Shown one piece after another: positions 35,587 through 47,223 of a DNA stretch of 64,000 nucleotides (position 1 is the first letter of the stretch; each line of letters starts with the position of its first letter). This DNA is from Kitasatospora papulosa (GTDB lineage Bacteria; Actinomycetota; Actinomycetes; Streptomycetales; Streptomycetaceae). Position numbers and translations under genes: made by a program. The notes beneath the pieces were generated by a model, which saw only the letters and a list, made by a program, of their open reading frames with translations, was not told where the DNA came from and did no database searches. The stretch lies in NCBI RefSeq assembly GCF_000717245.1, contig NZ_JNYQ01000001.1:1116001-1180000 (forward strand), given 5' to 3'.

Positions 35587-37707
35587 ATGCGGCCAGTCTC
35601 GAAGATCGAACGTTCGGTGGCGCCTTTCGAGGTCGTCAGTCCCTACCAGCCCAGCGGCGACCAGCCCACGGCCATCGCCGAGCTGGACCGGCGCGTCCGC
35701 GCGGGTGAGAAGGACGTCGTCCTGCTCGGCGCGACGGGCACGGGCAAGTCGGCGACGACCGCCTGGATGATCGAGAAGCTGCAGCGCCCCACCCTGGTGA
35801 TGGCGCCGAACAAGACCCTGGCCGCCCAGCTGGCCAACGAGTTCCGCGAGCTCCTCCCGAACAACGCCGTCGAGTACTTCGTCTCGTACTACGACTACTA
35901 CCAGCCCGAGGCGTACGTCCCCCAGTCGGACACCTACATCGAGAAGGACTCCTCGATCAACGAGGAGGTCGAGCGGCTGCGGCACTCCGCGACGAACTCG
36001 CTGCTCACCCGGCGGGACGTCGTCGTGGTCGCCTCCGTCTCCTGCATCTACGGCCTGGGCACCCCGCAGGAGTACGTGGACCGCATGGTCCAGCTCAAGG
36101 TGGGCGACGAGGTCGACCGTGACCAGCTGCTGCGCCGCTTCGTCGAGATCCAGTACACCCGCAACGACCTCGCGTTCACCCGCGGGACCTTCCGGGTGCG
36201 CGGTGACACCATCGAGATCTTCCCGGTGTACGAGGAGCTCGCCGTCCGCATCGAGATGTTCGGCGACGAGATCGAGGCGCTCTCGACCCTCCACCCGCTC
36301 ACCGGCGAGGTCATCAGCGAGGACACCTCGCTCCACGTCTTCCCCGCCAGCCACTACGTGGCGGGCCCCGAGCGCATGGAGAAGGCCGTCACCGGCATCG
36401 AGAAGGAGCTGGAGGAGCGCCTCGCCGAGCTGGAGAAGCAGGGCAAGATGCTGGAGGCCCAGCGGCTGCGCATGCGCACCACGTACGACATCGAGATGCT
36501 CCGCCAGATCGGGACCTGCTCGGGCGTCGAGAACTACTCGATGCACTTCGACGGCCGCTCGCCCGGCACGGCCCCCCACACCCTCCTCGACTACTTCCCC
36601 GAGGACTTCCTCCTCGTCCTGGACGAGTCGCACGTCACCGTCCCGCAGATCGGCGCGATGTACGAGGGCGACGCCTCCCGCAAGCGGACCCTCGTCGACC
36701 ACGGATTCCGGCTGCCCTCCGCGCTGGACAACCGCCCGCTGAAGTGGGAGGAGTTCCTGGGCCGGATCAACCAGACGGTCTACCTCTCCGCCACCCCCGG
36801 GAAGTACGAACTCTCCCGCGGCGACGGCTTCGTCGAGCAGATCATCCGGCCCACCGGTCTCGTCGACCCGGAGGTCGTCGTCAAGCCGACCGAGGGACAG
36901 ATCGACGACCTCGTCCACGAGATCCGCGAGCGGACCGAGAAGGACGAGCGCGTCCTGGTCACCACCCTCACCAAGAAGATGTCCGAGGACCTCACCGACT
37001 ACTTCCTCGAGCTGGGCATTCAGGTCCGGTACCTCCACAGCGACGTCGACACGCTGCGCCGTATCGAGCTGCTGCGCGAGCTGCGCTCCGGCGAGTACGA
37101 CGTCCTGGTGGGCATCAACCTCCTGCGTGAGGGCCTCGACCTGCCCGAGGTGTCACTCGTGGCGATCCTCGACGCGGACAAGCAGGGCTTCCTGCGCTCC
37201 GGGACCTCGCTGATCCAGACCATCGGGCGTGCCGCCCGTAACGTCTCGGGCCAGGTCCACATGTACGCGGACAAGGTCACCCCGGCGATGGCACAGGCCA
37301 TCGACGAGACCAACCGCCGTCGCGAGAAGCAGATCGCCTACAACACCGAGCGGGGCGTCGACCCGCAGCCGCTCCGCAAGAAGATCAACGACATCGTCGC
37401 GTCCATCGCCCGCGAGGAGGTCGACACCGAGCAGCTGCTCGGCACCGGCTACCGGCAGGCCAAGGACACCAAGGCCCCCGTCCCCGCACTGGGCGGCAAG
37501 GCCGGCGCGGGAGCCAAGGCGAAGAAGGACGGCGCGGTGGTCACCGACCGGCCCGCCACGGAGCTCGCGGGGATCATCGAAGAGATGACGGACCGCATGC
37601 GCGCGGCCGCCGCCGACCTGCAGTTCGAGGTGGCAGCCCGGCTGCGCGACGAGGTGGGCGAGCTGAAGAAGGAACTGCGGCAGATGAGGGAGGCGGGGCT
37701 GGCCTGA
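35587..37707 (+). CDS. uvrB: Excinuclease ABC subunit B
   Basis: A 706-residue UvrB, the helicase-like damage verifier of nucleotide excision repair. Walker A is GATGTGKSATT at residues 48-58, the beta-hairpin region reads YVSYYDYYQPEAYVPQ-like (EYFVSYYDYYQPEAY), Walker B is LLVLDESHVTVPQ, and motifs V and VI are VGINLLREGLDLPEVSLVAILDADKQGFLRS and QTIGRAARN. The C-terminal UVR motif, which binds UvrC, is AAADLQFEVAARLRDE-VGELKKEL. An insert rich in Ala/Lys (about 635-650) precedes it. The ATG gives the conserved MRPVSKIERSVAPFEVVSPY. Confidence 0.97.
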   Translation: MRPVSKIERSVAPFEVVSPYQPSGDQPTAIAELDRRVRAGEKDVVLLGATGTGKSATTAWMIEKLQRPTLVMAPNKTLAAQLANEFRELLPNNAVEYFVSYYDYYQPEAYVPQSDTYIEKDSSINEEVERLRHSATNSLLTRRDVVVVASVSCIYGLGTPQEYVDRMVQLKVGDEVDRDQLLRRFVEIQYTRNDLAFTRGTFRVRGDTIEIFPVYEELAVRIEMFGDEIEALSTLHPLTGEVISEDTSLHVFPASHYVAGPERMEKAVTGIEKELEERLAELEKQGKMLEAQRLRMRTTYDIEMLRQIGTCSGVENYSMHFDGRSPGTAPHTLLDYFPEDFLLVLDESHVTVPQIGAMYEGDASRKRTLVDHGFRLPSALDNRPLKWEEFLGRINQTVYLSATPGKYELSRGDGFVEQIIRPTGLVDPEVVVKPTEGQIDDLVHEIRERTEKDERVLVTTLTKKMSEDLTDYFLELGIQVRYLHSDVDTLRRIELLRELRSGEYDVLVGINLLREGLDLPEVSLVAILDADKQGFLRSGTSLIQTIGRAARNVSGQVHMYADKVTPAMAQAIDETNRRREKQIAYNTERGVDPQPLRKKINDIVASIAREEVDTEQLLGTGYRQAKDTKAPVPALGGKAGAGAKAKKDGAVVTDRPATELAGIIEEMTDRMRAAAADLQFEVAARLRDEVGELKKELRQMREAGLA

Positions 37708-37838
37708 CCTCTGAGGTCCGCAGTGTTGCAGGACCGACACAAAAACGGCCCTTCCCTCCTTCTCGCCCCGCGGGACTGCGTAGGGTGCGGGGAAGCCGCA
37801 CACCGACGGGTGCGGGGCAAGCGGAGAGGGGACAGCGC

Positions 37839-38417
37839 GTGACGGTCAACATGACCAAGGGCCAGGCCATCAGCCTGCAGAAGAGCGACGGGGGGACCCT
37901 GACCGCGGTACGGATGGGGCTCGGCTGGCAGGCGGCCCCGCGCCGCGGGCTGTTCGGTTCGCGCACCCGGGAGATCGACCTGGACGCCTCCGCGGTGCTC
38001 TTCGCCGACAAGCAGCCCGTGGACGTCGTGTTCTTCCGCCACCTGGTCAGCGACGACGGCTCGGTCAAGCACACCGGCGACAACCTGGTCGGCGGTGCCG
38101 GTTCCGGCGGCGACGACGAGGCGATCCTGGTCGACCTGCAGCGCGTCCCGGTCCACATCGACCAGATCGTCTTCACGGTGAACTCGTTCACCGGCCAGAC
38201 GTTCCAGGAGGTGCAGAACGCCTTCTGCCGCATCGTCGACGAGACCAACGGCCAGGAACTGGCCCGCTACACGCTGGACGGCGGCGGTCAGTACACGGCG
38301 CAGATCATGGCGAAGGTGCACCGCGTGGGCGGTGGATGGCAGATGACGGCCCTGGGCAACCCGGCCAACGGCCGGACCTTCCAGGACCTGATGCCGGCGA
38401 TCCTGCCGCACCTGTAG
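37839..38417 (+). CDS. TerD family protein
   Basis: A 192-residue TerD-domain protein of the tellurite/stress-response family. It contains KGQAISLQKSDGGTLTAVRMGLGW, REIDLDASAVLFAD, DDEAILVDLQRVPVHIDQIVFTVNSFTGQTFQEVQNAFCRIVD and GNPANGRTFQDLMPAILPHL. TerD domains bind Ca2+ through paired acidic residues, and the GGDDEAILVDL segment is the expected site. GAGAGGGGAC precedes the GTG start. TAGGGT at 37781-37786 is a possible -10. It is directly followed by the large TerD-fusion gene and then terC. Confidence 0.92.
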   Translation: MTVNMTKGQAISLQKSDGGTLTAVRMGLGWQAAPRRGLFGSRTREIDLDASAVLFADKQPVDVVFFRHLVSDDGSVKHTGDNLVGGAGSGGDDEAILVDLQRVPVHIDQIVFTVNSFTGQTFQEVQNAFCRIVDETNGQELARYTLDGGGQYTAQIMAKVHRVGGGWQMTALGNPANGRTFQDLMPAILPHL

Positions 38418-38551
38418 GCACCGCACGGGCAGCAGCCGGCCCGACAACGCGTACGAGCAGCTCCCGGAGGCACCCGCCGCCGGGAGCTGCGGCCGTGGCG
38501 GGGCACCACCGCACGGCAGGGCACCACACCGAACGTCGAGGGGACAGGGCG

Positions 38552-40495
38552 ATGACGGCCGAGCTGGTCCGGGGGCAGAACCACACCTTGCCCCAGACCC
38601 GTCTGGAGATCAGGGTGTCGGCGGGCTCACCCGTCGTGGCCGGGGCCACGCTCGGGGACGAGCGGGGCACGGTCCGCGGCGCCGAGTGGATCGCCCACCC
38701 CGCCTCGCACCGGGTGCCCGGACTGGAGGTGTCCCGGCAGGCGGCGGCCGACCACCGGCTGGCCGTGGACCTGGACGCGCTGCCCGCCGAGGTGCACCGC
38801 GTCACCGTGGTCCTGGCCCTGCCCGTGGGAGCCGGAAGGCCGGTCAGTTTCGGCGCGGTCGCCGCGCCGTTCGTCGCCGTCACCGGACTCGACGGCACCG
38901 AGATAGCCACGTTCACCCTCACCGGACTGGACACCGAGTCGGCCGTGTCCGCCCTGGAGCTCTACCGCCGCCAGGGCGCCTGGAAGGTGCGCGCCGTCGG
39001 CCAGGGGTACGCCGCCGGGCTCGCGGGGCTGTTCGCCGACCAGGGGGTCGCGGAGGCGGCGGAGACCGCCGCCGCCATCCAGGAGGCCGTCGCCTCCGGG
39101 CTCGCCCGTTCCGTGACACCGCCGCCCAGGACCACCGAGGGGGAGCGGGTACGCCACCCCGCGGGCCCGGCCGCCGCGGGGGCGCAGGCCGCGGCGCCGC
39201 CCGTCCCCGAGGCGCAGCCCGCGGAGCCGCTGGGCGACCCCGCGAGCGCGCGTACGGAGGCTCCCGGCGGGGGCCCCATCGACTACGCGCACCCCCGGCG
39301 CCAGACCTCGGCGCCGCCCCCGCCGCCTCCGACGGCACCACCCGCGGCACCCGGGCAGCCCGCGCGGCCCGTCGCAGGCGACGCCACCGGCTGGTCCATG
39401 GACGAGCGTCTCTACAACCAGATCTGGGGCATGTTCGAGGACCTCGCCCGCGCTGTCGCCGCATACCGCAGCGCTGTCGACTTCGCCGAGTCCCGGATGG
39501 ACCAGGAGCTGGACCGGGCCCTGTCCGACCCGCGCAATCGCATCGGCGGTGCGGGTGACCGCGCCCGCGAGGCGGCCCGGGCCAAGCGTGACGAGCTCAC
39601 CGGGCGGGCACGTGAGGCGCTGGAGCGTGATCTCGCCCAGCTCGCCGCCGAGTCCGCCGTCGTGGAGCCCGCCCTGCCCGCGGCCTACGCGGGCTGGGAC
39701 AACCCCGTCTGGCACGCCTACCGCGTCCCCATGGAGATCCCGATGGCTCTGCGCCTCGGAGACCTCCTGCTGGGCGAGGCCCCCGATCTGCGCATTCCGC
39801 TGCTGGTGCGGCTTCCCCTGGAGCGCGGGATCTGGATCGACAGCGGGCGTACGGCGTCCGAGGCGGCCGCCTCGACCACCGGCGACCAGTTGCGCGGCCT
39901 GGCCGTGGAGACCGCGGTCACCCTGGCCGCGCGGTTGCTCGCGGTCTACCCGGCGGGCGAGTTCTCCGTGCACGTCGTCGACCCGGCGGGCTCCGCCGCG
40001 GGGCAGCTCTCGCCCCTGGTCGGATCCGGGGTCCTGGCCGGTCCGCCGGCGGCCGGGGCCGAAGGCGTGGCATCGGTCCTCGCCCACCTCACCCGGCGGG
40101 TCGACCTGGTGCAGATGGCGATCCGGGCCGGCGCCGCGGACTCGCTACCCCCGGACCTCGACACGGGGGAGCACCTGCTGATCGTCAACGACTTCCCGCA
40201 CGGATTCGACGACAGGGCCGTCACCCAGCTGCGCTATCTGGCCGACGAGGGGCCCTCGGTCGGGGTGCACTTGCTGATGGTGGCCGACCGGGAGGACGCC
40301 CGCGCCTACGGCCCCGTGCTCGACCCGCTGTGGCGTTCCCTGCTGCGGATCACCCCGGTGGCCGACGACCACCTCGCCGACCCCTGGGTGGGCCACGCGT
40401 GGACGTACGAGCCGCTGAGGACGCCGCAGGGCAGCCGGGTCCTGGAACAGGTCCTCGCGCTGGTGGCCGAGGCGCGGCGTGGAGGGCGCTGCTGA
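38552..40495 (+). CDS. TerD-domain protein with FtsK-like C-terminal region
   Basis: A 647-residue two-part protein. Residues 1-155 form a TerD-like domain (LVRGQNHTLPQTRLEIRVSAG, LPVGAGRPVSFGAVAAPFVAV, LELYRRQGAWKVRAVGQGYAAG). A Pro/Ala-rich linker, a helical segment (MDERLYNQIWGMFEDLARAVAAY) and a C-terminal region from about 390 follow. The latter resembles the FtsK/HerA ATPase core in order: IPLLVRLPLERGIWIDSG, FSVHVVDPAG, HLLIVNDFP (Walker B position), GVHLLMVADRED. The Walker A GKS is absent and Asp-Glu is replaced by NDF, so ATPase activity is unlikely. Probably a scaffold in the Ter system. Confidence 0.8.
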   Translation: MTAELVRGQNHTLPQTRLEIRVSAGSPVVAGATLGDERGTVRGAEWIAHPASHRVPGLEVSRQAAADHRLAVDLDALPAEVHRVTVVLALPVGAGRPVSFGAVAAPFVAVTGLDGTEIATFTLTGLDTESAVSALELYRRQGAWKVRAVGQGYAAGLAGLFADQGVAEAAETAAAIQEAVASGLARSVTPPPRTTEGERVRHPAGPAAAGAQAAAPPVPEAQPAEPLGDPASARTEAPGGGPIDYAHPRRQTSAPPPPPPTAPPAAPGQPARPVAGDATGWSMDERLYNQIWGMFEDLARAVAAYRSAVDFAESRMDQELDRALSDPRNRIGGAGDRAREAARAKRDELTGRAREALERDLAQLAAESAVVEPALPAAYAGWDNPVWHAYRVPMEIPMALRLGDLLLGEAPDLRIPLLVRLPLERGIWIDSGRTASEAAASTTGDQLRGLAVETAVTLAARLLAVYPAGEFSVHVVDPAGSAAGQLSPLVGSGVLAGPPAAGAEGVASVLAHLTRRVDLVQMAIRAGAADSLPPDLDTGEHLLIVNDFPHGFDDRAVTQLRYLADEGPSVGVHLLMVADREDARAYGPVLDPLWRSLLRITPVADDHLADPWVGHAWTYEPLRTPQGSRVLEQVLALVAEARRGGRC

Positions 40496-40569
40496 GGCGG
40501 GGTGACGGCGGATCACCCCTCCCGTCCGAGTCATCTGACCTGGCATTTTGATCATGACTTGGCGGGGAC

Positions 40570-40599
40570 TTTACCGTTTCTTGGTGTTTCCTGTACTGT
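40570..40599 (+). promoter_or_regulatory. Promoter candidate of the riboswitch-terC transcript
   Basis: -35 TTTACC (40570-40575), 18-base spacer, -10 TACTGT (40594-40599). Transcription would start near 40606, exactly where the riboswitch candidate begins. The region is AT-richer than its neighbours. Confidence 0.5.
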
Positions 40600-40606
40600 T
40601 CTTGGT

Positions 40607-40716
40607 GCGGAGGGGAGTACTCCCGATCGCGGCGTTCCCGTCAGTACGGACTGTGACCGGTCCCGGGGCGTCGGCCCGGCGCGCATCCCGCGCTCCCGGG
40701 TGGAAGAGACCTCCGG
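40607..40716 (+). ncRNA. yybP-ykoY-type manganese riboswitch candidate
   Basis: The leader before terC carries the conserved features of the yybP-ykoY element: a closing stem GGAGG (40609-40613)/CCTCC (40710-40714), GGGGAGTACTCCCG at the start, GTCAGTACGG in the middle, a GC-rich stem with CCGGGGCGTCGG, and GGAAGAGACCTCC at the end. This class senses Mn2+ and is commonly found before terC/alx and other Mn2+ exporters. The identification was made by eye against the remembered consensus. Confidence 0.72.
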
Positions 40717-40762
40717 CAGCGACGACGCTGATCTATAGCCGTAGCGAACTGCCGGAGGCGCA

Positions 40763-41782
40763 GTGGACGTTTCATGGACTCTTTGGACGCTGACCATCCT
40801 CGGTCTCGTCGCCCTCATCTCCGTCGACTTCTTCATCGGGCGCAAGCCTCATGACGTGTCGACCAAGGAAGCCGGAATCTGGACCATCGTCTGGATCACC
40901 CTGGCCGTCCTCTTCGGGCTCGGCCTGCTGGTCTTCGGCGAGAGCCAGGCCTCGGGCGAGTTCTTCGCCGGCTTCATCACCGAGAAGTCGCTCAGCGTGG
41001 ACAACCTCTTCGTCTTCGTCCTGATCATGGCGAAGTTCTCGGTGCCGTCCCACCTGCAGCAGCGGGTGCTGCTCATCGGTGTGCTGATCGCGCTGGTGCT
41101 GCGGGCGATCTTCATCGCGGCCGGCGCCGCGGTCATCGCCAACTTCTCGTGGGTCTTCTACATCTTCGGCGCGTTCCTGATCTACACCGCCTGGAAGCTG
41201 ATCCAGGAGGCCCGGGCCGACGAGGAGGAGGACGACTTCGAGGAGAACCGTCTCCTCAAGTCGATCGAGCACCGCTTCGGTGTCGCCGACAAGTACCACG
41301 GCACCAAGCTCTTCATCCGGAACAACGGCAAGCGCGTCATGACCCCCCTGATGGTGGTCATGCTCGCCATCGGCACCACCGATGTGCTCTTCGCGCTGGA
41401 CTCCATCCCGGCGATCTTCGGCCTGACCCAGGACCCGTACATCGTCTTCACCGCGAACGCCTTCGCCCTGATGGGCCTGCGTCAGCTGTACTTCCTCATC
41501 GGCGGTCTGCTGAAGAAGCTGGTCCACCTCAGCTACGGGCTCTCGGTGATCCTCGGGTTCATCGGGGTCAAGCTGGTGCTGCACGCCCTGCACGAGTCCG
41601 GGGTGCACGTCCCGGAGATCTCCATCCCGTTCTCCCTCACCGTCATCTGCGGCGTCCTGGTGATCACCACGATCACCAGCCTCATCGCCACCAGGAAGCA
41701 GGAAGCGGCGGAGAAGGACGCGGAGGGCCCGGAGACGGGCGGTCGGAAGGACGACAGCCGGAACGTCGGCGCGGAGAAGTAG
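40763..41782 (+). CDS. TerC family membrane protein, probable Mn2+ exporter
   Basis: A 339-residue TerC protein with eight or nine predicted membrane helices, starting at GTG with MDVSWTLWTLTILGLVALISVDFFIG. The family-specific acidic metal motifs are SVDNLFVFVLIMAKF and GTTDVLFALDSIPAIFGLTQDPYIVFTANAFALMGLRQLYF. A cytoplasmic acidic loop (EARADEEEDDFEENRLLKSIEHRF) follows helix 5, and the C-terminus is charged. TerC/Alx members export manganese and feed metallated exoenzymes in other bacteria. A yybP-ykoY riboswitch candidate in the leader fits Mn2+-induced expression. The upstream TerD genes complete a small Ter cluster. Confidence 0.93.
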   Translation: MDVSWTLWTLTILGLVALISVDFFIGRKPHDVSTKEAGIWTIVWITLAVLFGLGLLVFGESQASGEFFAGFITEKSLSVDNLFVFVLIMAKFSVPSHLQQRVLLIGVLIALVLRAIFIAAGAAVIANFSWVFYIFGAFLIYTAWKLIQEARADEEEDDFEENRLLKSIEHRFGVADKYHGTKLFIRNNGKRVMTPLMVVMLAIGTTDVLFALDSIPAIFGLTQDPYIVFTANAFALMGLRQLYFLIGGLLKKLVHLSYGLSVILGFIGVKLVLHALHESGVHVPEISIPFSLTVICGVLVITTITSLIATRKQEAAEKDAEGPETGGRKDDSRNVGAEK

Positions 41783-41797
41783 CGCCGGACGGACACA

Positions 41798-41834
41798 CCG
41801 ACGGCCGGGGCCCCGAGGGGCGCCCGGCCGTCGG
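41798..41834. terminator. Bidirectional terminator after terC
   Basis: A 12-bp stem pairs CCGACGGCCGGG (41798-41809) with CCCGGCCGTCGG (41823-41834), with an inner CCCC/GGGG stem. It lies between the convergent terC and MBL-fold genes. Confidence 0.8.
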
Positions 41835-41850
41835 CCGTTTCAGGACGAGG

Positions 41851-42507
41851 TCACCAGCCCCGCTCGCGCCACCGGGGCAGCTGCGGGCGCTCGGCGCCGA
41901 GTGTGGTGTCGTGGCCGTGGCCGGGGTAGACCCACGTCTCGTCCGGCAGACGGTCGAAGAGCTTGGTCTCCACGTCGTGGAGCAGGCTCGCGAACGCCTC
42001 CGGGTCCTTGTGCGTGTTGCCCACGCCGCCGGGGAAGAGGCAGTCCCCCGTGAACAGGTGCGGGGCCCCGTGCGGGTCGTCGTAGACCAGCGCGACGGAT
42101 CCCGGGGTATGGCCGGTCAGATGCCTGGCGGTCAGCGTGACCTGCCCCACCCGGATCGTGCCGCCGTCCTCGACGAGCTCGTCGGTCCGGACCGGGATGC
42201 CCTCGGCGTCGTACCTCCCGGCATAGGTCCGCGCCCCGGTGGCCGCCACCACCTCGGCGAGGGCCTGCCAGTGGTCGCCGTGCCGGTGCGTCGTGACGAC
42301 GGAGGCGATGCCGTCCTCGCCGATCAGCCGCAGCAGGACCCCGGCCTCGGCGGCCGCGTCGATCAGGAGCTGCTCGCCGGTGGCCCGGCAGCGCAGCAGA
42401 TACGCGTTGTTGTTCATCGGGCCGACGGCGACCTTGGAGATCATCAGGTCCGTCAGCTCGTGCACATCGGCAGGTCCGCCGACCTTGACCGTTCCGCTGT
42501 ACGTCAT
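41851..42507 (-). CDS. MBL-fold metallo-hydrolase
   Basis: A 218-residue metallo-beta-lactamase-fold hydrolase of the glyoxalase II type. The metal-binding motif is VVTTHRHGDHWQALAEV, followed by LTGHTPGSVALVY (second His), HLFTGDCLFPGGVGNT (bridging Asp), and the final VYPGHGHDTTLG. The starting MTYSGTVKVGGPADVHEL is conserved among Streptomyces homologues as far as I recall. It lies just after the mycothiol-linked gene (10 bases), so the two are probably cotranscribed; the substrate may be a thioester of mycothiol. Confidence 0.9.
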   Translation of the reverse strand: MTYSGTVKVGGPADVHELTDLMISKVAVGPMNNNAYLLRCRATGEQLLIDAAAEAGVLLRLIGEDGIASVVTTHRHGDHWQALAEVVAATGARTYAGRYDAEGIPVRTDELVEDGGTIRVGQVTLTARHLTGHTPGSVALVYDDPHGAPHLFTGDCLFPGGVGNTHKDPEAFASLLHDVETKLFDRLPDETWVYPGHGHDTTLGAERPQLPRWRERGW

Positions 42508-42517
42508 GTGACGCAGC

Positions 42518-43207
42518 CTATAGCGGGGGCAGCACGGGGAGACCGCCGCCGTCCACCGTCAGCGCGGAGCCGTCACGGCGCCCGCAGAGCCAGCCGAGGA
42601 TGTCGGAGGCCGTCCCGCGGACGGTGACCGGAGCGCCGTCCGAGCCGCCGCCCGTGGTCCACAGCCGGCCGTCCTCGGTGACCGCCGTCGTGGGGACGAC
42701 GTCGGGGTGTCCGGCGAACCGCTGCGCCAGGAAGTCGTTCTCCCGGATCACGAACTCCTCCGGCAGGGCCTCCAGCTCGTACCCCACGCCGAGGTCGACG
42801 TGGTGCAGCTCCACCTCGATCAGGCGGCGGAAGGGGATCCGGGACGCCGAATCCGTCACACCGTTGCGCAGGGTGACCGTGCGTTCCCGGTCGGCCGGTG
42901 CCTCCGCCGCGGCGAGGAAGGCCGCGGCGCTCGCCCGCAGGTCGGCGAGTTGCTCCGACAGGGGCCGGGAGGCATCACGCTCGATGTCGGCGTCCCGGGT
43001 TTCGCTGTTCGCGTACATCGGCCGCCCCTGGAGAACATTTACGAGGGCGTCGGCGTTACGTGAGAGGTGGGCAAGAACATGGCCGCGGCTCCAGCCCGGC
43101 AGACGCGACGGCTCGGCAAGGAAGCCGTCGTCCATCTTGCCCGTGGCACCGAGCAGCCGATCGGTCGCTTCACGTACAGCTTCCAGGTCGCGCGCGTGAT
43201 CAGTCAT
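42518..43207 (-). CDS. Maleylpyruvate isomerase family mycothiol-dependent enzyme
   Basis: A 229-residue protein with the DinB-like four-helix fold of mycothiol-dependent maleylpyruvate isomerases. The metal-binding histidine is in LPGWSRGHVLAHLSRNADAL, and the other ligands are in IEVELHHVDLGVGYE. The C-terminal SCP2-like domain ends GTASDILGWLCGRRDG. Mycothiol is the main thiol of actinobacteria. The ATG (MTDHARDLEAV) follows divergent uvrA by 175 bases. The downstream MBL hydrolase could work on a mycothiol conjugate made by this enzyme. Confidence 0.88.
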   Translation of the reverse strand: MTDHARDLEAVREATDRLLGATGKMDDGFLAEPSRLPGWSRGHVLAHLSRNADALVNVLQGRPMYANSETRDADIERDASRPLSEQLADLRASAAAFLAAAEAPADRERTVTLRNGVTDSASRIPFRRLIEVELHHVDLGVGYELEALPEEFVIRENDFLAQRFAGHPDVVPTTAVTEDGRLWTTGGGSDGAPVTVRGTASDILGWLCGRRDGSALTVDGGGLPVLPPL

Positions 43208-43382
43208 GGGCCGAGCGTAGACCCCGCCACTCGTTCGGGTGATGGAGTCTCCGACCGACCGTAAATCGAATGCGCGTGCTATACGCTCGGAGTCGAAAGC
43301 TTCGTACATCGCTGTGGCGCCCCCCATACCCTGGGACAGGGGCTCAGTTCCCCCACTTCTCTCCAGAAAGGTGCGGACCGGC

Positions 43383-46400
<3,018 letters not shown>

Positions 46401-46410
46401 CAGCTCGGTC

Positions 46411-46446
46411 CCGGGGCGGCATCCGTATTTCGGGGTGCCGCCCCGG
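46411..46446 (+). terminator. uvrA terminator
   Basis: An 11-bp perfect stem pairs CCGGGGCGGCA (46411-46421) with TGCCGCCCCGG (46436-46446). It starts 11 bases after the uvrA stop. Confidence 0.78.
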
Positions 46447-46468
46447 CCCCGTACCTGCCTCCTTCGTG

Positions 46469-46505
46469 CGGTCGGCCCCGGCGACCAGGTCGCCGGGGCC
46501 GACCG
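46469..46505. terminator. Second, very long perfect hairpin after uvrA
   Basis: An 18-base arm at 46469-46486 (starting CGGTCGGCCCCGG) is the exact reverse complement of 46488-46505 with a single A between. Together with the first hairpin it makes a tandem terminator before the Rieske gene. From 46506 to the Rieske start I see no other clear feature. Confidence 0.65.
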
Positions 46506-46643
46506 GAGAAGGCGCACTCCGGGCCCGGTCGAGGGGCCGTCGTTCTCCGCCGGTATCGTCGGGTCTGTCGCCCACGCCTTCGGCCCACGCCTTCGCCCGG
46601 ACGGTGACGGCGGCTCTCTGTCCCCCCGACCCGTGGAGACCGC

Positions 46644-47072
46644 ATGTCCGGCCTGCCCGCCGCCCGCCGTACCGTACTGAAGGGCGCCGCTCTCGCCGGT
46701 GCCGCCGGGCTGGGAGCCGCCGCCTGCTCCACCGACTCCAAGCTCGGCCACGCACAGACGCCCACGCCCACCGCGCCCGTGGAGCTCGGCGCCGCGGACG
46801 AGGTCCCGGTCGGCGGGGCGAAGCTCTACCGGGAGCAGCGGGTCGTGGTGAGCTGCCAGGCCGCCGGTCAGTACAAGGCCTTCAGCGCGCAGTGCACCCA
46901 CGCCGGATGCCTCCTCGACAAGGTCGAGGGCAACGAGGGCAACTGCCCGTGCCACGGCAGCCGCTTCGACATGACCACGGGCAAGGCGCTGCAGGGCCCC
47001 GCGACGGTGCCCCTGCCCTCCGTCCCGCTGAAGCTCGAAGGCGGAAAGCTGGTCGCGGGCCCCGACGCCTGA
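46644..47072 (+). CDS. Tat-exported Rieske [2Fe-2S] lipoprotein
   Basis: A 142-residue protein combining a twin-arginine signal (ARRTVLKGAALAGAAG) with a lipobox (GAAACS), so it is exported folded and anchored by lipidation at Cys29. The Rieske domain has both cluster-binding motifs, CTHAGC near residue 90 and CPCHGSRFD near residue 109, with two Cys and two His ligands. It probably carries electrons for an unidentified extracytoplasmic redox enzyme. Confidence 0.92.
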   Translation: MSGLPAARRTVLKGAALAGAAGLGAAACSTDSKLGHAQTPTPTAPVELGAADEVPVGGAKLYREQRVVVSCQAAGQYKAFSAQCTHAGCLLDKVEGNEGNCPCHGSRFDMTTGKALQGPATVPLPSVPLKLEGGKLVAGPDA

Positions 47073-47223
47073 CCACCGCCGCCTGACCACTGCGGCCCGT
47101 GCACCGGCCGCACGGAATGTCACGCCCGCCGCACGGTCCGTCACACAGGCCGCCCGGCCCTTCAAGGGCCCGGGGCTTCCCGGAAATGCCGCTCTGTCAC
47201 CGCCCGCAAGTAGGGTGTGAGAC

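Noticed and set aside
35605..35620. TCGAACGTTCGG near the uvrB start, resembling an SOS box
   Set aside because: The half-sites lack the four-base spacing of the LexA box, and it lies within the coding sequence.
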